From NCBI RefSeq assembly GCF_014192335.1, contig NZ_JACHXU010000013.1, positions 1-64,000 on the forward strand: DNA of 64,000 nucleotides, in the 5' to 3' direction. Of this stretch, positions 1-9,138 are shown in pieces. The DNA comes from Aporhodopirellula rubra (lineage in GTDB: Bacteria > Planctomycetota > Planctomycetia > Pirellulales > Pirellulaceae). Position 1 is the first letter of the stretch. Each line of letters opens with the position of its first letter. The translations under genes were made by a program, and so were the position numbers. A model generated the notes under the pieces. It did not search any database. It was not told where the DNA came from and saw only the letters and a program-made list of their open reading frames with translations.

Positions 1-34
1 TGATTTCCGCAAACAGAACTGCAGGCCGTGCCAT
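1..34 (-). CDS. 5' end of a truncated minus-strand gene, product unknown
   Basis: Reading leftward from an ATG at position 34, the first eleven codons give MARPAVLFAEI and then run off the window. The start is supported by a strong ribosome binding site (GGGAGGAG on the minus strand, ending about 4 bases before the ATG). Eleven residues are too few to name a family. The following 650 bases hold no other gene on this strand, so the gene would have its own promoter. Confidence 0.4.
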   Translation of the reverse strand, partial: MARPAVLFAEI

Positions 35-680
35 GATACTCCTCCCGTTGAAGTTAGGAGGAAATGACGCTGTGGCGTCCGCCTGACCTTCAGGCTAAAT
101 GCTAGCAAAACCACGAGAGATTCCCATCGAACCAATGGAGCAATTCGCTTGCCAATTAAACACAATCAATCCTGTTCATGTGCTTAGTACGGGAAAACCT
201 TATGTTCAGCGAATCTATAAATTCAACATTGAGTGTCTTCATTGACTTCAATTATTAAAGAAACATGAACGTTTTATTCTCATAGCCGATGGAAGACTTC
301 TATGTTCGAATCAAAGCCATAGAGCGATGTGTTGTGCCGAGTGATCGCGTGTGGTGATTAGATTGGCACAATGGTTTTCTTATGCGTGATGCGCGGAGCT
401 TTTTGTTGAGATCGTGGCGTGACGTGAGTGAATATCTAGTCAATATTTTTGCTTTCTCGGGAACCCGCAAAAGGGAACACGCATGCGTGGATTGGGGGCG
501 GGTGTTTCGCGTCGTCGCAGCCTAATGTCTCATGGCTGTTCCTTGAGAGAGATTTCGTGTGAAATGGCAGATGAGGTTAGGTGAGCGTGGGGGCAAGTGA
601 TCGAGCCTCGCGTGCACCGAATGTGAGTTTCTGCAACACAACAAGACGTCACTGGCGTCTCGAAAGACGAACGAACCGCG
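35..680. other. Intergenic region upstream of surE, about 650 bp
   Basis: No convincing gene on either strand. The stretch from about 100 to 460 is AT-richer than the flanking coding DNA. It must hold the promoter of the leftward gene that starts at 34 and of surE at 681, but I could not place a promoter with confidence. A short ORF on the minus strand that overlaps surE is a shadow of it. Confidence 0.6.
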
Positions 681-1442
681 ATGAGAATATTGTTGACAAA
701 TGACGATGGTGTTTATGCACCCGGACTCGCCGCTCTCGGACATCAACTCCGGCATCTCGGCGAAGTCATCGTGGTTGCGCCCGCCACGGAACAAAGCGGA
801 GTGGGGCATTCGATCACCTATCTGACTCCCTTAGTGCCGAAATCGATCCATCGCGAAGGTCGTCACTGGGCGTGGGCGGTCGAAGGGTCTCCGGCGGACT
901 GTGTCAAACTCGCGTTGGCAGAGCTGTTCGCCGACGAGCCGATCGACTTGGTCGTCAGCGGTATCAACAGCGGTCTCAACGCCGGAATCAACGTTCTGTA
1001 TTCAGGAACCGTGGCCGCGGCGATTGAGGGGGCGTTCTTCGGCGTCACAAGCGTGGCCGTTTCGCTCGAGCATGACGAGGATGCGGACTTTGACGCCGCT
1101 GCCGTCATCGCTCGAAACGTGATCGGGCAATTGATCCGGCACGAAGAAACCGCAGGAGGGTTGTTCAACCTTAATGTGCCGACGGCGGCGACGAAAACCA
1201 CCAGCGAAGTGAAAGTCGTGCCGATGGGATTGGCCCAGTACGGTCGTCGTTACGAGAAACGCCAGGATCCCGGTGGACGCGATTACTACTGGGCGTTGTG
1301 GACGGAACCCAAGAAGGCTCCCGCGGACCTGACGGACTTGACGCAATTGCGAGAAGGCAACATCACGCTCACGCCGTTGCACTTCAACCTAACCCGCAAC
1401 GATCTGCTCGAAAAAATGAACGAGTGGCAGATCCGCAGCTAG
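681..1442 (+). CDS. surE: 5'/3'-nucleotidase SurE
   Basis: A 253-residue protein with the full SurE signature. The N-terminus MRILLTNDDGVYAPG carries the DD pair that binds the divalent metal; SGVGHSIT at about 38-45 and SGINSGLNAG at about 93-102 are the other conserved active-site loops. The family is a cytosolic metal-dependent phosphatase acting on nucleoside 5'- and 3'-monophosphates, and in some bacteria on polyphosphate. Length matches the usual 250-260 residues, which supports the start chosen. It stands alone, with repeat DNA downstream and no same-strand partner. The match is across the whole protein, so the family call is secure; the physiological substrate here is not known. Confidence 0.96.
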   Translation: MRILLTNDDGVYAPGLAALGHQLRHLGEVIVVAPATEQSGVGHSITYLTPLVPKSIHREGRHWAWAVEGSPADCVKLALAELFADEPIDLVVSGINSGLNAGINVLYSGTVAAAIEGAFFGVTSVAVSLEHDEDADFDAAAVIARNVIGQLIRHEETAGGLFNLNVPTAATKTTSEVKVVPMGLAQYGRRYEKRQDPGGRDYYWALWTEPKKAPADLTDLTQLREGNITLTPLHFNLTRNDLLEKMNEWQIRS

Positions 1443-1522
1443 ACGGCGTCCCAGCCAGCGTTGTGAGACTTGGCGTCGTGGCGCCTCGCGAGAGTTTTTA
1501 CTGCCAGGAGTTCGTTTGCGCA

Positions 1523-1732
1523 GGTCCCGAAGGGATCGAAGAGAGCATTCCGTACGTCGCCAGCGCACGTACGGATATTCAAATTCTTTCGACCCAAAAT
1601 GGAGACGCAGCAATCCGCGTGGACGGTGCGACCACCTTCGGGGGCGAATGAGTCTTCTGTTTAACGGAACCGGCAGTGTTCGCTTCGCTCGACTGCCGGC
1701 TACTATCTGAAACGCCTCCGGCGTACCCAAGC
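1523..1732 (+). repeat. Copy A of the three-hairpin intergenic repeat family
   Basis: A diverged copy of the repeat found at 18087, 30353, 30815 and 31277. It fills most of the gap between surE and the next gene. Hairpin 1 is CCGTACGT paired with ACGTACGG, where the copy at 30353 has CCGTAGGT with ACCTACGG: both arms changed together. Hairpin 2 has decayed on its left arm. Hairpin 3 (CCGGCAGT with ACTGCCGG) is intact. Short ORFs called across such units are artefacts of the repeat. Confidence 0.8.
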
Positions 1733-1769
1733 AAATCACCTGCAAACCTGTAACCTGCAAGCTCCCAAC

Positions 1770-3524
1770 CTACATCAACAACTCTTCGCGGAGTTTCGTC
1801 AGGTACGCCAGCATGGGGCGTGGGCGGCCGTGGCTGTCGATGACGCCCGAATGTGGCATGACGTGTGGGGCTTGGTCCGACGCACCGTCCCAGACCACTG
1901 CGTGAACGATTTGCTTGGCGAGCAGCGTTTCGATCAGCGGTCGGGCGAATTCGTGTTGCTGACGGGCCCATTCTTCGGCCCGGCCGTCGATTTCCGGCGA
2001 TAGAGACACCGGCGACGTTTTGAGCCGCGCTGCCGGATCGGTGCCCGGTGCCGCGGGGATCGACAATTGAACCAGCAGCGGCGCGTTGAGCGTCCCCCAT
2101 CGATCGATTAATTGAGCGAACTCGAGTGGGGACCTTGGATGCGTTTCGCCGTGGTCGAATCCGAAGCGGAAGTTCAATCCGATGCCCGCCAATCCCAGTC
2201 CGCTCCGCAGCAGCGCGTCGGCGAAGTGAATCGGCGAGATGCCGTCGGCGTGTCGGGCCAAGTATTCGCCACAGGGTTGCTCGATCGACATGATCACGGG
2301 CGTCGTGGGATCGCAGCGACGAATGGTTTGCAGCACACCGATCGAGAACCGCATCACCTGTTCGTCATCGAGTCGAAGTGGGCCCGCGACGTTCAGCCCT
2401 GATGCCGCGTTCCAAAGGTGGACCTGACCACGGAACTGGTTCACGGTGGCTTCGACGAATTTGGTCATCGACGACAACAATTGCTCGAAATCGTTGTCCA
2501 TCAGGGTGAGCCAATCCGGCAACAGTCCGTCGCGATGATCGATGACGGGGCCACCGATGACTCGCATCCCGACGCTCGCGCAGTCATCGAGAACTTTGGA
2601 TACGGAGGAAAAATCAGGCGTTCCCGAGGCGTTTTCGATATCGCCCCAACTGATCCGCACGGCGGCGGCGTTGAACGCGGGGATGATTTGGCCGCCGATC
2701 GTGTTGGTCGTCTCGTCGATTCCCGCCAACGCGTTGTCGAGCGTCGCGGTGGAGCTGGTTTTCGCGGCCGGAGATGCCGGCGAGGCGGCTTGGTTCTGTC
2801 TCGCCGAAACACCGCCGTGGCTTGCACAGCAGACCTCAGGCGAGACGCCGACCGCCATCATCGTGCTCAATCGGGGCTCACGCGAACGGCGGAATGCCAT
2901 CGATTGTGACGAAAACAGGTCGCCGAGTTCAGAGGCGGCTTGTTCGAGCACCGTGATCGCTTGAATCGCGGATTTGGCCGATTCCGCGTCGGCCTCCAGG
3001 TTGGTCGCGATCAGGCTCGCCCCGCTGCGGGCGTTCACGACTGCCGATTGAGGCTGCAACGAATCGAGGAAATGCTGGGTTCCCGTGGCGAGCAACTCTT
3101 CGAATCGTTCATTCAGCAACAAACCACCACGTTGCCACGTGTCAGCCTGCGTGCGGACGCGGTAACAACTGCCGCGAGCGAGTTCGATGATCAATCGGTG
3201 GGAAGCGTCGAGGCATCGCAGCGAACACGTGGTCAGGACGCGATATCCGATGCCCTCGATAGGACAGGTGATCAGTAATTTTGCGGAGGTCGCGACGCTG
3301 CGGGTCAGCGTGAACTTGCCGCCCGCGTTCGAGGACGCCTTGAATTCCGCGGGCAGATCATCGGGCGAATGGATCGGCCCCGAAATCGACGGGGCACCAG
3401 GGTGGAACGCATTCCGCGTTTGCCAGGGAACGCCCTCGATCCCGCACAAATAGGCGTCGTTCCAGCGACAGTGGTGGAAGAACTCGGCTGCCGCATCGGA
3501 AACATGAAAATGCATTTGACCCAT
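1770..3524 (-). CDS. GH10-like (beta/alpha)8 protein, probably not catalytic
   Basis: A 584-residue protein counted from the ATG at 3524 (MGQMHFHVSD). The frame stays open to an ATG at 3593, but the extra 23 residues look like leader sequence; neither start has a good ribosome site. The first 240 residues resemble nothing I recognise. An Ala/Ser/Thr-rich linker follows at about 240-275. The C-terminal half (about 275-580) reads like a glycoside hydrolase family 10 barrel: a WN..SGLN motif where GH10 has its acid/base loop, and a late strand APLLVQLSIP where GH10 has its nucleophile strand. Neither place has the expected glutamate. I see no signal peptide. It could be a carbohydrate-binding or structural derivative. 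The fold call is inference from motif order; the gene itself is well supported by length. Confidence 0.7.
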   Translation of the reverse strand: MGQMHFHVSDAAAEFFHHCRWNDAYLCGIEGVPWQTRNAFHPGAPSISGPIHSPDDLPAEFKASSNAGGKFTLTRSVATSAKLLITCPIEGIGYRVLTTCSLRCLDASHRLIIELARGSCYRVRTQADTWQRGGLLLNERFEELLATGTQHFLDSLQPQSAVVNARSGASLIATNLEADAESAKSAIQAITVLEQAASELGDLFSSQSMAFRRSREPRLSTMMAVGVSPEVCCASHGGVSARQNQAASPASPAAKTSSTATLDNALAGIDETTNTIGGQIIPAFNAAAVRISWGDIENASGTPDFSSVSKVLDDCASVGMRVIGGPVIDHRDGLLPDWLTLMDNDFEQLLSSMTKFVEATVNQFRGQVHLWNAASGLNVAGPLRLDDEQVMRFSIGVLQTIRRCDPTTPVIMSIEQPCGEYLARHADGISPIHFADALLRSGLGLAGIGLNFRFGFDHGETHPRSPLEFAQLIDRWGTLNAPLLVQLSIPAAPGTDPAARLKTSPVSLSPEIDGRAEEWARQQHEFARPLIETLLAKQIVHAVVWDGASDQAPHVMPHSGVIDSHGRPRPMLAYLTKLREELLM

Positions 3525-3688
3525 GGCTGTCAAATTTCTCTGTACCGTGTGCGGGGATCGAAAAGGGTAAACATCGTGACACTGTCTCGCCACCTTTGAC
3601 TTTATGGTAGTCGGTTCGCACCGTCGCTGCGAGACGGGCCGACTCTCCTGATCTGGTCAAACTCCTCCGGCTGTGCGAAATTTGGGGA

Positions 3689-4687
3689 ATGAACATGCAC
3701 TCCGATCCCCAATCCAGTTCGACACCTCCCGCGTCCGCAGAAACGAACGGCCCATCCGAATCGTTTCGTTTTGACGACACCGGCGCCCTTTTGGAAACCC
3801 ATTTGCCGTTTCCACGCCGCCAGGGAAAAGTCAGAGACGTCTACGATCTCGGCGAATCACTGATGATCGTCAGTTCCGACCGGATCAGTGCGTTCGACTA
3901 CATTCTGCCGTCGGGCATTCCAGGGAAAGGCGAATTGTTGACCGCGATGAGCCGTTTTTGGTTCGATGCGATCGACTCTGGCGAAATCGGCGGCAAACTC
4001 CGCGATTCCGGAATCCCACTGGCTCATCACCTGATCAGCACGGACGTGCCCGACGTCGTGGCGAAAATCGTTGACCCGGCACCACTCGTCGGACGCATCA
4101 TGGTCACTCGCAAAGCCGAGGTGGTTCCGTTTGAATGCGTCGTCCGCGGGTACCTCGAAGGCAGCGGTTGGCGAGCCTATCAAGAAACGGGCGAGATCTG
4201 CGGTGTGAAGCTGCCCGCCGGTTTGCGGCAATGCGAACAGCTCGAGTCGCCGATTTTCACTCCCGCGACTAAAGCGGAAGAAGGGCACGACGAAAACGTG
4301 CCGATCGATGTCATGATCGAACAGCTCGGCGCCGATACGGCCGAACGACTCCGTCTCATGAGCCTCACGATCTATGAAGACGCCGCGAAATTAGCGGCTC
4401 GGCGCGGCGTGCTGATCGCCGACACCAAATTCGAGTTCGGATGGCATGACGGACAATTGATCCTGATCGATGAGGTCCTCACGCCCGACAGTTCGCGGTT
4501 CTGGGCCGCCGACGAGTACACGCCCGGTCAGTCACAACGTTCGTTCGACAAACAATTCGTGCGTGAGTGGTTGCAAGCGTCCGATTGGGATCGCAACAGC
4601 CCACCGCCACCGTTGCCTCAAGAGATCGTTCAAAAGACGACCGAACGGTATCGCGAAGGTGCCCAACGTTTGCGCGGTGAATGGTAA
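3689..4687 (+). CDS. purC: Phosphoribosylaminoimidazole-succinocarboxamide synthase (SAICAR synthetase)
   Basis: A 332-residue protein of purine biosynthesis that joins aspartate to CAIR using ATP to give SAICAR. Conserved blocks are clear: GKVRDVYDLG (nucleotide-binding start of the domain, about 50-59), SDRISAFD (about 68-75), VVRGYLEGSGW (about 151-161), the DTKFEFG block (about 245-251) and DEVLTPDSSRFW (about 262-273). About 45 residues precede the domain, so this is the longer eukaryote-like type rather than the 240-residue E. coli type. The start MNMHSD is the first ATG in frame; the second, two codons on, is also possible. The gene stands alone. Confidence 0.96.
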   Translation: MNMHSDPQSSSTPPASAETNGPSESFRFDDTGALLETHLPFPRRQGKVRDVYDLGESLMIVSSDRISAFDYILPSGIPGKGELLTAMSRFWFDAIDSGEIGGKLRDSGIPLAHHLISTDVPDVVAKIVDPAPLVGRIMVTRKAEVVPFECVVRGYLEGSGWRAYQETGEICGVKLPAGLRQCEQLESPIFTPATKAEEGHDENVPIDVMIEQLGADTAERLRLMSLTIYEDAAKLAARRGVLIADTKFEFGWHDGQLILIDEVLTPDSSRFWAADEYTPGQSQRSFDKQFVREWLQASDWDRNSPPPPLPQEIVQKTTERYREGAQRLRGEW

Positions 4688-4758
4688 GCCGTCTTAGGAG
4701 AATCCCGTTCGAACGTGGCCTGGGCTCGCTGTGAATTGCACGTGAGTAACCTGAACCG

Positions 4759-5970
4759 TTATGACTGCGCCTCGACACGAACACGTGTGCCCGGTTTCAA
4801 TTGGTCGCTGGGATACTCGATGACCCGGGCACCGACGTCCAACCCGTCGAGAATTTGAGTCTCCTCTTCGTTTTGCAAACCGATCTTCACCGGGGTTAAC
4901 GTTGCCGTGCCGTTGACCACTTCGAGCACATGCCATTTTCGATCATGGCGAAACAGGGAGCTGTTGGGGACCAAGACCGCCTTTTCAATTTCATTGACGG
5001 TGATCCTCGCTTCCACGCGGTAACCGTCACCGAGCGCCGCGATCCGTTCGGGCGGTTCATTGAAGTCTGCGATGATGTTCACGCGTTGTTCTTCCACGCC
5101 GAGCGACGAGATTTTTGTGAACGCGCCCGGTTCGACCACTCGCACGTTGCCACGCAGCGGTGTGCTGCCACCCCAATGTTCGATCGTTAACTCGGCACCA
5201 ATTTGGATTCGAACCGCGTCCGTCGACAGCACATCGATTTCGATCTCCAGATTGGATGGATCACCGAGTTCGATCAACGGTGTTCCGACGCTCACCACCG
5301 TCGAACTTTCCTGCAACACCCGCAGCACACGCCCCGACACCGGCGAGAATATTTCAAACGGTTTCAACGCAACGTCATCGGCGTCGCCCGAAAATTGATC
5401 CAACGCCGCCTTCGCCATTTTTAGTTCGAACTTCGCGATCTCGGCCTCAAATTCGGCCGTCTCGATTTCCTGGTTTGCGAGCAACCGTTCGGCTTTCGCG
5501 ATGTCGTATTCTTCTCGCGAAGCGGCCCGGTTCTCCGCGAGTTTTTTGGCGCGGGAAAATTTTGCTTCGCTTAATTCTGCGTTGATGCGAGCCTGTTCGA
5601 CTCTCGAATCGGCTCGCAGGAGTGCTGCCTCGGCGCCCTGCACTTGCGCGTTCGCTTCGGCCAACGCCCGTTGATCGAGGATTGCCGGTTCGCTCGGTAG
5701 GATCACGGCGAGCAACGTTTTCTCGGTGAGATGATCGCCGGGATTGAGTTCGATGCGAGACAGTCGACCTGATACCGGCGCCGACACGGTGTACTTTTCA
5801 CGAATGCGAGTCTTGCCGTCTTCCTGCACCGTTTCACGCAGCGGTCCGACTTTCACCAACGCAGCCTGAACGGAGATCGGTTTCGGATTGAGCGACAGGA
5901 TCACGACGATTCCCAACGCGATCGCTAACGTGCCCCACAGTAATGTCTTCAACGAAAATCTCATCGACAC
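4759..5970 (-). CDS. HlyD-family periplasmic adaptor (membrane fusion protein) of an ABC exporter
   Basis: A 403-residue protein. One hydrophobic segment near the N-terminus (about 5-26) anchors it in the inner membrane. A biotinyl-lipoyl-like half follows (about 55-85, SAPVSGRLSRIELNPGDHL), then a helical hairpin rich in Ala, Glu and Arg (about 92-190), the second lipoyl half (about 205-225, IFSPVSGRVLRVLQESS) and beta-barrel segments to the C-terminus. This is the order of MacA/HlyD adaptors, which bridge an inner-membrane transporter to the outer membrane. It is the last gene of a minus-strand operon, 18 bp after the permease, and presumably works with that permease and the ATPase. No outer-membrane channel gene is in the operon. 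Substrate unknown. Confidence 0.9.
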   Translation of the reverse strand: MSMRFSLKTLLWGTLAIALGIVVILSLNPKPISVQAALVKVGPLRETVQEDGKTRIREKYTVSAPVSGRLSRIELNPGDHLTEKTLLAVILPSEPAILDQRALAEANAQVQGAEAALLRADSRVEQARINAELSEAKFSRAKKLAENRAASREEYDIAKAERLLANQEIETAEFEAEIAKFELKMAKAALDQFSGDADDVALKPFEIFSPVSGRVLRVLQESSTVVSVGTPLIELGDPSNLEIEIDVLSTDAVRIQIGAELTIEHWGGSTPLRGNVRVVEPGAFTKISSLGVEEQRVNIIADFNEPPERIAALGDGYRVEARITVNEIEKAVLVPNSSLFRHDRKWHVLEVVNGTATLTPVKIGLQNEEETQILDGLDVGARVIEYPSDQLKPGTRVRVEAQS

Positions 5971-5988
5971 TCCACATGTCCGGGCGAA

Positions 5989-8352
5989 CTATTCCCTCGT
6001 TTTTAATACACCGATCAGATCGAGCTGCGTTACTCGCCGTTGCACGATCCACGCCGATACGATCGTTGAGGCGACCACCACGAACGTGGCGAGGATGAAC
6101 GTTCCCCGCTCAATCACTAACGGGATTCGATAGTTGTCCGTATCCAATCCCGTCGTCATGGCACCCGCCAAAGCGTAACCGATCATCCAACCCAACGGGA
6201 TCGCCGCAATCGTGAATGCGGCAATCTCTCCTAGCAACACGATTGAAACTTCACCGTTGGTGAACCCGACCACACGCATTGTTGCCAAATCGCGGCTTCG
6301 CTCGGAAAGTGAAATCCTCGCCGTATTGTAGACAACGCCGACCGCGATCACTCCGGCGAATACGATGATGAACGATCGCATTACCATGATGTTTTCAGCG
6401 ACCGTTTTTTCAAAACTCTTCATCGCGGCGTCTTTGATCGAAACGCTTCCGACACCCGGTCGCCGTTCCAGTTCCGAAAACACCGTCTCGATCTGGTTCG
6501 GATCCACTTTGAGAAACGCCCCCGAGGCGACCTTCGATTCCAGCAACGCTTCATGCAACCGTTGCTTGTTCATGTACGCGTTGACGCCCGAATATTCCTC
6601 CACCAACGCCGCGACTTTCATGGTCAGCGTGGGCCGTTTGTCTTCGAGGACCTCAACGATCACTAGGTCGCCGATCTTCACGCCCAGCAAATCGGCTAAT
6701 TTCGTATTCAGCATGACGCCGAAATCAGGGACACGCACTGGATTCTCGTCCGCGTCGAGCAACCGGAATAATTTCGCGTCCGGTTCGACGCCCATGATGC
6801 CCACACGTCGTGATCGGTTTTGAAATCGGATTCGAGTCGGGATGCTCCGTATCGTTTCGCTCGCTAATACCCCGCTGAGGTTCTGGACTTCGTACATGAC
6901 CGATTCGGTCGCCGGTTCGACAAACGTCACCGTCAAATCCTGTCGCTGGGCCAATCGAAACTGAAAGTCCATCATGTAGTTCATCGCGTCGAGCGAGAAG
7001 TTCCCGAGGATCATGACCGCGACGGCCATCGAAATACCCAACACCGACAGCGACGCTTTGACGGGGCGACGTGTGATGTTGCGAACCACCATTCGTACCT
7101 CGGGTGACAGTGTTTTTGGCGGCAGGATTCGCTCAATCAGCGAGGGCCGGTAACTCGGTGGCGGTTCGGGACGCATGGCTTCCGCCGGTGGCAGCAACAC
7201 CGCCGATCGCACCGCAAAAAACGTCCCGACCAAACTCGCGACCGACGTCAACCAAAACGCGATAGCAACAGACAGCCAATCTGGCCGAAATTTCAGCGAC
7301 GGGAATTTGTAGAACGCGTCGTACGCCCCGACCATCGCGTCACCGAGTACGAACCCGACCCCAATGCCAACCACCGTTCCGATCATCGTGATGACGAGCA
7401 CGAGATTGAAGTAGTGTGCCCCGACTTCGAAATTCGAGTAACCGAACGCCTTCAACGCTGCGATCTGTTCACGTTGCTGCGTGATGATTCGAGAGATCGC
7501 GATGTTCAGCAAAAACGCCGCAACGCCTAAGAAGATCGCGGGCGCTAGGACCGCCATCCCGCGTAGTTGTGCCAACTCGTCGCTGAGGTATTGGTGCGAT
7601 ATCTGTTCGTCGCGGGTGTATCCTCCGACGCTTCCGTAGGGTTTGAGCAATCGATCGAGCACCTCGATCGTCTCGTCGACTCGGTTGCCGTAGGCTAAGC
7701 GAATGCAAACGCTGTTGAATGCCCCGGCCATGTCAAACGCGGCTTCCAAATCATTCTCGCTCACCCAGAAAATTCCGAACCGTTTGTCGTCGGGCAGGAT
7801 CGTTCCCGGTTGAACCTGGATCACGTATTCCGGTGACAACGCGATGCCGACGATCGACAGTTCCTGCACTTTGCCGTTGATGATGGCCCGCACCCGGTCG
7901 CCTGGAACGAATCCGTGCGCGTCGGCAAAGACTTCGGAAACGACCACCTCGCCCGTTCGCAGCGGATCGAGCATGCGGCCCCGCGCGATGTAGACTTGGT
8001 TTAATCGGCTCTGTCCCGAATCGGGAATGCTGATCAATCTCGCCGTTGCCGGTTCGGACATTCCCGGCACGTCCAACAACACGTCGTAGACCAACCTCGT
8101 GTCGACGGCGGCAACGCCGGGGATTTCCTTGAGTCGCGGCACAATCGCGTTGGGGCTTCGACCGGTCGCCGAAAAAACGTCCGCGAAAAGATACTCGTCG
8201 TAATAACTCGCCCGGGTCGCTTCGAGCGACTTGTATGCGCACATCGACATCACAAACGTCGCCACGCCCGCAGCGATCACCAATCCGATCGCCGCCGCTT
8301 GGCCACGCAGGTGAACGAGATCTCGCAGGAGTTTCCGGTCGAGTTTGAGCAT
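5989..8352 (-). CDS. FtsX/MacB-type ABC transporter permease, duplicated form
   Basis: A 787-residue membrane protein with two FtsX-type halves. The first has a transmembrane helix at about 17-38, a large periplasmic domain to about 255, and a three-helix block at about 262-390. The second has a helix at about 430-450, another periplasmic domain, and a three-helix block at about 650-775. The sequence ISRIITQQREQIAALKAFGYSN, read in two parts, is the usual FtsX cytoplasmic loop after a helix, and SERSRDLATMRVVGFTNGE is its counterpart in the second half. This class moves lipids, lipoproteins or peptides by mechanotransmission rather than through a channel. It lies between the ATPase gene (52 bp upstream) and the adaptor gene (18 bp downstream), and the three should form one tripartite complex. 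Confidence 0.92.
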   Translation of the reverse strand: MLKLDRKLLRDLVHLRGQAAAIGLVIAAGVATFVMSMCAYKSLEATRASYYDEYLFADVFSATGRSPNAIVPRLKEIPGVAAVDTRLVYDVLLDVPGMSEPATARLISIPDSGQSRLNQVYIARGRMLDPLRTGEVVVSEVFADAHGFVPGDRVRAIINGKVQELSIVGIALSPEYVIQVQPGTILPDDKRFGIFWVSENDLEAAFDMAGAFNSVCIRLAYGNRVDETIEVLDRLLKPYGSVGGYTRDEQISHQYLSDELAQLRGMAVLAPAIFLGVAAFLLNIAISRIITQQREQIAALKAFGYSNFEVGAHYFNLVLVITMIGTVVGIGVGFVLGDAMVGAYDAFYKFPSLKFRPDWLSVAIAFWLTSVASLVGTFFAVRSAVLLPPAEAMRPEPPPSYRPSLIERILPPKTLSPEVRMVVRNITRRPVKASLSVLGISMAVAVMILGNFSLDAMNYMMDFQFRLAQRQDLTVTFVEPATESVMYEVQNLSGVLASETIRSIPTRIRFQNRSRRVGIMGVEPDAKLFRLLDADENPVRVPDFGVMLNTKLADLLGVKIGDLVIVEVLEDKRPTLTMKVAALVEEYSGVNAYMNKQRLHEALLESKVASGAFLKVDPNQIETVFSELERRPGVGSVSIKDAAMKSFEKTVAENIMVMRSFIIVFAGVIAVGVVYNTARISLSERSRDLATMRVVGFTNGEVSIVLLGEIAAFTIAAIPLGWMIGYALAGAMTTGLDTDNYRIPLVIERGTFILATFVVVASTIVSAWIVQRRVTQLDLIGVLKTRE

Positions 8353-8404
8353 GATCAGAAAGGACGCGGGGGTATCGCGGCAGTACTCACCGACGGTGTG
8401 CCGT

Positions 8405-9124
8405 TCACCATTGCAGTTCTCCCGCGTTCACCTTCGACGTGTTGATGTCCACGGACGAGATTTGGCCATCGGACAACGCGACCACACGATCGGCCATGTT
8501 GGCAATCGATGCGTTGTGAGTGATGACCGCGGTCGTCGTTCCTAGCTCGCGATTGATTCGCGCGATCGCTTCGAGAACCACGATCCCCGTGTGAACGTCG
8601 AGTGCACCGGTCGGTTCGTCACACAGCAACACTTTGGGGTTTTTGGCAATCGCCCGCGCGATCGCGACTCGTTGTTGTTCCCCGCCGGACAATTGAGCGG
8701 GAAAGTGATTCGCCCGTTCACGCAGACCGACGATTTCCAACGCATCCATCGCGTCGAGTGGAGAAACCGCAATCTCCGTAATCAGTTCAATGTTCTCTTT
8801 CGCCGTGAGGCTGGGGATCAAGTTGTAGAACTGAAAAACGAAACCCACGTGATCACGCCGGTAACGTGTCAACTCGGCTTCATCGCTCGCCGTCAAATCT
8901 TTCTCAAGGTAGAAGACCTGTCCCGATGTCGTCGTGTCCAACCCGCCGAGAATATTCAACAGCGTCGACTTGCCGCTGCCCGATGCGCCCAGCAAGACAA
9001 CAAACTCACCTTCGAGTAACTCCAAATTCACACCACGCAGCGCCCGCACCTGAACCTCGCCCATCTGATAGGTCTTGGTGAGGTCAACGGTGCGAAAGAC
9101 GGTGGTTTGAGTCGATGCGGTCAT
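8405..9124 (-). CDS. ABC transporter ATP-binding protein, MacB/LolD type
   Basis: A 239-residue ATPase subunit with Walker [10 protein letters not shown] (about 46-54), signature [14 protein letters not shown] (about 144-157) and Walker [13 protein letters not shown] (about 165-176), followed by the H-loop in [10 protein letters not shown]. The DEPTGALD form is typical of the MacB/LolD/FtsE class that pairs with FtsX-type permeases, which is what follows in the operon. The gene starts 14 bp after the stop of the upstream DUF4139-like gene. It should power the permease of 5989-8352 at the inner membrane. Confidence 0.96.
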   Translation of the reverse strand: MTASTQTTVFRTVDLTKTYQMGEVQVRALRGVNLELLEGEFVVLLGASGSGKSTLLNILGGLDTTTSGQVFYLEKDLTASDEAELTRYRRDHVGFVFQFYNLIPSLTAKENIELITEIAVSPLDAMDALEIVGLRERANHFPAQLSGGEQQRVAIARAIAKNPKVLLCDEPTGALDVHTGIVVLEAIARINRELGTTTAVITHNASIANMADRVVALSDGQISSVDINTSKVNAGELQW

Positions 9125-9138
9125 GCGAGCAAATTTAT

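Noticed and set aside
64-105. 13-codon plus-strand frame with a perfect AGGAGG in front
   Set aside because: The AGGAGG is one arm of a CCTCC/GGAGG inverted repeat whose other arm serves the minus-strand gene start; no gene follows for 570 bp, so a leader peptide has no target.
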